This document shows positions 61,323 to 64,000 of a stretch of DNA of 64,000 bases, piece after piece; the first letter of the stretch is position 1; every line of letters begins with the position of its first letter. Under the pieces are notes generated by a model, which saw only the letters and a program-made list of their open reading frames with translations, made no database searches and had not been told where the DNA came from. Source of the DNA: Taklimakanibacter deserti (GTDB taxonomy: Bacteria; Pseudomonadota; Alphaproteobacteria; Rhizobiales; Aestuariivirgaceae). The position numbers and the translations under genes were made by a program. The stretch is taken from positions 124,001-188,000 of the forward strand of contig QORU01000003.1 in the NCBI GenBank assembly GCA_003574785.1. Reading direction: 5' to 3'.

Positions 61323-62642
61323 ATGCCCCGGCACTCGATGATCACGGCCGAGCAGCACGCCAGGGAGCGCTCCATCTTCTGGGCCATCCTGGCCGATTGC
61401 GCGATCGTCGCCGCCATGGTGCAGGTCTCGCTCTTCGGCGGCTCCTTCACCATGCTGGCCGAGGCGCTGCGCGCGTCGCTGATGCTGGCCATCGAGATTT
61501 TCTCTCTGGTCGTCATGAGACGGATCCATCGCGGCGTCCTGAGCGGTTTCGAGTTCGGGCACGGCAAGCTGGAGCAGGTGGCGAGCCTGTCGATCGCGGC
61601 CGGCATGTTCGGCGGCGCCGTCTGGATCGCGATCGGCGTCCTGGAGATCCTCGCCGGAGAAAAGTCGCTGGGCGCGCCGTTCGGGCTTGCGCTTGCGGCG
61701 ATGCTGGGCGCCGTCAACACCTTGGCCAACATCATCACCTGGGACGCGATGCGCCGCGCCGCACGATCGGGCGGTTCCATCATCATGCGCGCGCAATTGC
61801 GCGCGCGGGTCGTCAAGCTCTTCTCCTCGCTGTTCGTCCAGGCGACCATGACGGTTGCCGCGGTCTCGCTGAATGAGGTGATCGTCGCCTGGGCCGACGC
61901 CATCGGTTCGGCTTTCGTCGCCGCAATCATGGTCATCAACGCGGTCGAGATGATGCGGTCCGGCCTGCCGGATCTGCTCGACCGCACGGTCGAGGAAGAG
62001 ATCCAGATCGCCGTCAACCGGGCGCTCGCCCGGCATTTCAGCGACTACGACCATCTCGAGCATGTGCGCTCGCGCCGCGCCGGCGACAAGGTGTTCATCG
62101 AGGTCGCGCTCGGAGTCGACGGCAAGCTGGCGCTCGGCGATGCGGACCGCCGCGTCGAGGCCCTGAAGACGACGCTCGCCGAGGAGATCAGCCGCGCCGA
62201 CGTCTCCGCCCTCGCCGAAATCACCATTCTCTTGTCGGCGGCCCCTCTTGGGAGAACCGTTGCACGCAGCACGGGGAGCGGCGAAGTCACGCTGAGGACG
62301 CCCGGCATGCACATGCAGAAGTCAAAGAAAGGCACTGTCCTGGTGGTGGCGGCGCAAGGGCGTCTCGATGCCCGGACCGCAGGCGAATTTCAGGGCCGGT
62401 TATCCGCCTCGATCGACGGCGGCGAAACCAGCGTCCTGCTCGACTTTTCCGATCTCACGAACATAAGCAGCGCGGGGCTTCGCAGCCTGCTCGTCGCGGC
62501 CAAGCGCCTGCAGGGAGACAACGGCCAGTTCGCCATCTGTGGCCTCAAGGAGAACGTCGCCACGGTCTTCAAGGTCAGCGGATTTGACGCGATCATCAAG
62601 ATTTTCCCGGACGAGGGTGCGGCGCTGGCAAGCTACGCCTGA
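61323..62642 (+). CDS. cation-diffusion-facilitator-like membrane protein fused to STAS domain
   Basis: The 439-residue protein begins with a six-helix CDF-like region (residues about 15-205) containing FGHGKLEQVASL (78-89), then a CDF-type cytoplasmic domain with a conserved histidine (DYDHLEHVRSRRAGDKVFIE), and ends in a STAS domain (about 330-430) with DFSDLTNISSAGLRSLLVAA. S382/S383 align with the phosphorylated serine of anti-sigma antagonists. The expected metal ligands (D-x-x-x-D or H-x-x-x-D in helices 2 and 5) are not seen; helix 2 reads MLAEALRASLML. The fusion is continuous without frameshift. A GTG at 61311 overlapping the previous stop is an alternative start. Confidence 0.8.
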   Translation: MPRHSMITAEQHARERSIFWAILADCAIVAAMVQVSLFGGSFTMLAEALRASLMLAIEIFSLVVMRRIHRGVLSGFEFGHGKLEQVASLSIAAGMFGGAVWIAIGVLEILAGEKSLGAPFGLALAAMLGAVNTLANIITWDAMRRAARSGGSIIMRAQLRARVVKLFSSLFVQATMTVAAVSLNEVIVAWADAIGSAFVAAIMVINAVEMMRSGLPDLLDRTVEEEIQIAVNRALARHFSDYDHLEHVRSRRAGDKVFIEVALGVDGKLALGDADRRVEALKTTLAEEISRADVSALAEITILLSAAPLGRTVARSTGSGEVTLRTPGMHMQKSKKGTVLVVAAQGRLDARTAGEFQGRLSASIDGGETSVLLDFSDLTNISSAGLRSLLVAAKRLQGDNGQFAICGLKENVATVFKVSGFDAIIKIFPDEGAALASYA

Positions 62643-62670
62643 GCCGATTCTTCGCAAGCTTTCGATCGGA

Positions 62671-62991
62671 TCAGCGCGGCGGGGGGACGCCAGTACCCAG
62701 GATCTGATGCAGCACCTGCAGCACACCGGAGTCGATCAGCCTGTTCTCGACTGCGATCAGGTCCGCCTGCAGCTCGGTGAGCACCGAACGAAGCTTCACT
62801 GGATCATGATCCTCCTGGTCCAGGTGCTTTTCGATCTGGCTGAGGCGGCCCTCGAGGCGCTCACGATTGACGCCGGCGGCTACGAGATCGTGGCTGCTCT
62901 TGCGCGCCTGCTCGACGACGGAACGGACGTGCTCAGCGCCGATCTGGCCGCCCTTGGTTTTGCTGTCCTTCCGGGTCTTACGAGAGGTCAT
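62671..62991 (-). CDS. coiled-coil protein of unknown function
   Basis: This 106-residue protein has a very basic N-terminus (MTSRKTRKDSKTKGG) and a helical body (about residues 18-95) with heptad-like spacing, including LSQIEKHLDQEDHDPVKLRS. No domain is recognised. It is convergent with the CDF-STAS gene. The ribosome site is weak, and the frame could also be antisense noise, though its charge pattern and length suggest a real gene. Confidence 0.5.
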   Translation of the reverse strand: MTSRKTRKDSKTKGGQIGAEHVRSVVEQARKSSHDLVAAGVNRERLEGRLSQIEKHLDQEDHDPVKLRSVLTELQADLIAVENRLIDSGVLQVLHQILGTGVPPPR

Positions 62992-63189
62992 GGCGCTTAA
63001 AGGCTTCCTTTGGAATAATTTCGTTCAATGCCTTTTGAAAGCTTTCGAGCTTCAGCCGCGGGTCATTTCTGAACAGATGATATCAGATTGAGCCTGCTAC
63101 GTCGAACCGTTTGACGGACAAGCAATTTGCCGCGCTGGACATGATCCCGTTTTCGTCTAGGGTCCATCCAGCACTGCGGTGGACTCCAC

Positions 63190-63966
63190 ATGAGATGTCT
63201 CGTCGTCGCCGATCTGCACTATTCGCTGCCGCAATTCGACTGGGTGGTGAACGAGGCCGATCGCTTCGATCTGGTGATCCTGGCGGGCGATCATCTCGAC
63301 CTCAGCTCGCTGGTGCAAGGCTGGGCGCAAACCGTCGTCATTCGGAAATACATGGAGCTGCTGTGCCAAAAGACGCATATCCTCATCTGCTCCGGCAATC
63401 ATGATCTCGATTCGCGCGATACATCGGGCGAAAAGATCGCCAAATGGGTCGCGGATTGCCGGCACAGTAGAGTTTCGTCCGACGGCGACACAATCGAGAT
63501 CGAGGATACCCTTATCTCCGTATGCCCCTGGTGGGACGGCCCCATGGTGCGTGAGCGCGTCGAAGCCCAACTCGCAGCCGACGCGCGCAAGCGCACCGGA
63601 CGGTGGATCTGGGTGCATCATGCGCCGCCCGACCGTTCGCCGATCAGTTGGACCGGCAGCCGCGATTCGGGCGACTCGGTCTTGAGCGGGTGGATCGCCC
63701 GCTATCAGCCGGATATCGTGCTGTCGGGCCATGTCCATCAATCGCCTTTCGTCAAAGGCGGCTCATGGGTCGACCGTATCGGTCCGACATGGGTGTTCAA
63801 TACCGGTTGCCATTCGGGCGCGCCGCCGGCGCATATCATGTTCGACACCGAGCTTCAGGAGGCGGTCTGGATGTCGTCCGCCGGCATTCAATCCTTCCGC
63901 CTCGACGAGCCGCTGGCGCTGCCCCTGCCGCGCCTCACGCGGCCGCCAGCCTGGGTCATGATTTAG
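63190..63966 (+). CDS. calcineurin-like metallophosphoesterase
   Basis: This 258-residue protein has all the motifs of the family in order: DLH (residues 8-10), GDH (33-35), GNHD, the histidine in WVHHAPPD, and SGHVH. It should be a dimetal phosphodiesterase or phosphatase; the substrate is not evident. There is no signal peptide. The start lies 10 nt after a purine-poor leader with no strong ribosome site. It is complete and stops 34 nt before the window end. Confidence 0.87.
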   Translation: MRCLVVADLHYSLPQFDWVVNEADRFDLVILAGDHLDLSSLVQGWAQTVVIRKYMELLCQKTHILICSGNHDLDSRDTSGEKIAKWVADCRHSRVSSDGDTIEIEDTLISVCPWWDGPMVRERVEAQLAADARKRTGRWIWVHHAPPDRSPISWTGSRDSGDSVLSGWIARYQPDIVLSGHVHQSPFVKGGSWVDRIGPTWVFNTGCHSGAPPAHIMFDTELQEAVWMSSAGIQSFRLDEPLALPLPRLTRPPAWVMI

Positions 63967-64000
63967 AGTCTTGCCGTTCCGATCCGGGGAGGAACTCGCC

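Noticed and set aside
1..64000. CRISPR arrays, tRNA or rRNA genes and intact insertion sequences
   Set aside because: No regularly spaced repeats, tRNA-like cloverleaf, rRNA sequence or transposase was recognised by reading the window; a dedicated search was not possible.

Overview
The window is a gene-dense, high-GC stretch that looks like the chromosome or a large replicon of an alphaproteobacterium, most likely a denitrifying member of the Hyphomicrobiales (Rhizobiales). The evidence is a complete fixNOQP/fixGHIS-type (ccoNOQP-ccoGHIS) locus, a Paracoccus-like NarK1-NarK2 fusion heading a narGHJI operon, DUF1488, DUF2333 and DUF2478 genes, and FixK/FNR-type operator boxes in front of almost every transcription unit. 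The genus cannot be fixed from the sequence alone. No tRNA, rRNA, CRISPR array or intact insertion sequence was seen.

Layout. 0.1-5.1 kb: a HlyD - double-NBD ABC/permease fusion - ABC permease exporter (yhiI-rbbA-yhhJ type). 5.1-13.6 kb: a divergent hemerythrin-like gene, then ccoNOQP-ccoGHIS for the high-affinity cbb3 oxidase and its copper/haem assembly factors. 13.6-38.8 kb: many short transcription units, mostly stress or redox genes: three c-type cytochromes, cytochrome b561 with phosphoketolase, two hsp20 genes, a groEL paralogue, three universal stress proteins, CBS/BON, a PDZ-less trypsin-like protease, thioredoxin 2, a potassium-channel-like protein, ChaB, MgtE, an aldehyde dehydrogenase with its GAF-Fis regulator, two CRP-like proteins without a DNA-binding domain, a FadL porin and an ABC membrane domain lacking its ATPase. 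38.9-46 kb: an acetate block (DUF485-actP-DUF294-exonuclease operon, and acs). 46-58.3 kb: an FNR-type regulator, narK fusion, narGHJI, a parvulin, a small unknown gene and DUF2478. 58.3-59.4 kb: a gene-poor junction. 59.4-64 kb: a third HTH-less CRP-like protein, a HlyD-type protein, a CDF-like membrane protein fused to a STAS domain, a coiled-coil protein and a metallophosphoesterase.

How it works together. I count 20 sites matching TTG(A/C)-N6-TCAA between positions 47 and 46901, almost all 35-126 nt before a start codon; about one TTGA-N6-TCAA is expected by chance in 64 kb (4^8 = 65,536). The window therefore reads as one physically clustered low-oxygen/nitrate regulon joining microaerobic respiration, nitrate respiration, protein quality control, acetate and phosphoketolase metabolism and many unknown genes. 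The regulator next to narK has the E-x-x-S-R recognition-helix pattern of FNR but no N-terminal cysteines.

Most unusual items: the clustered regulon itself, three HTH-less CRP-like proteins, a 32-residue membrane peptide upstream of a cytochrome c, a duplicated hsp20 unit whose second operator carries a 2-bp expansion, duplicated leaders on the two acetate loci, and the CDF-STAS fusion with apparently lost metal ligands.
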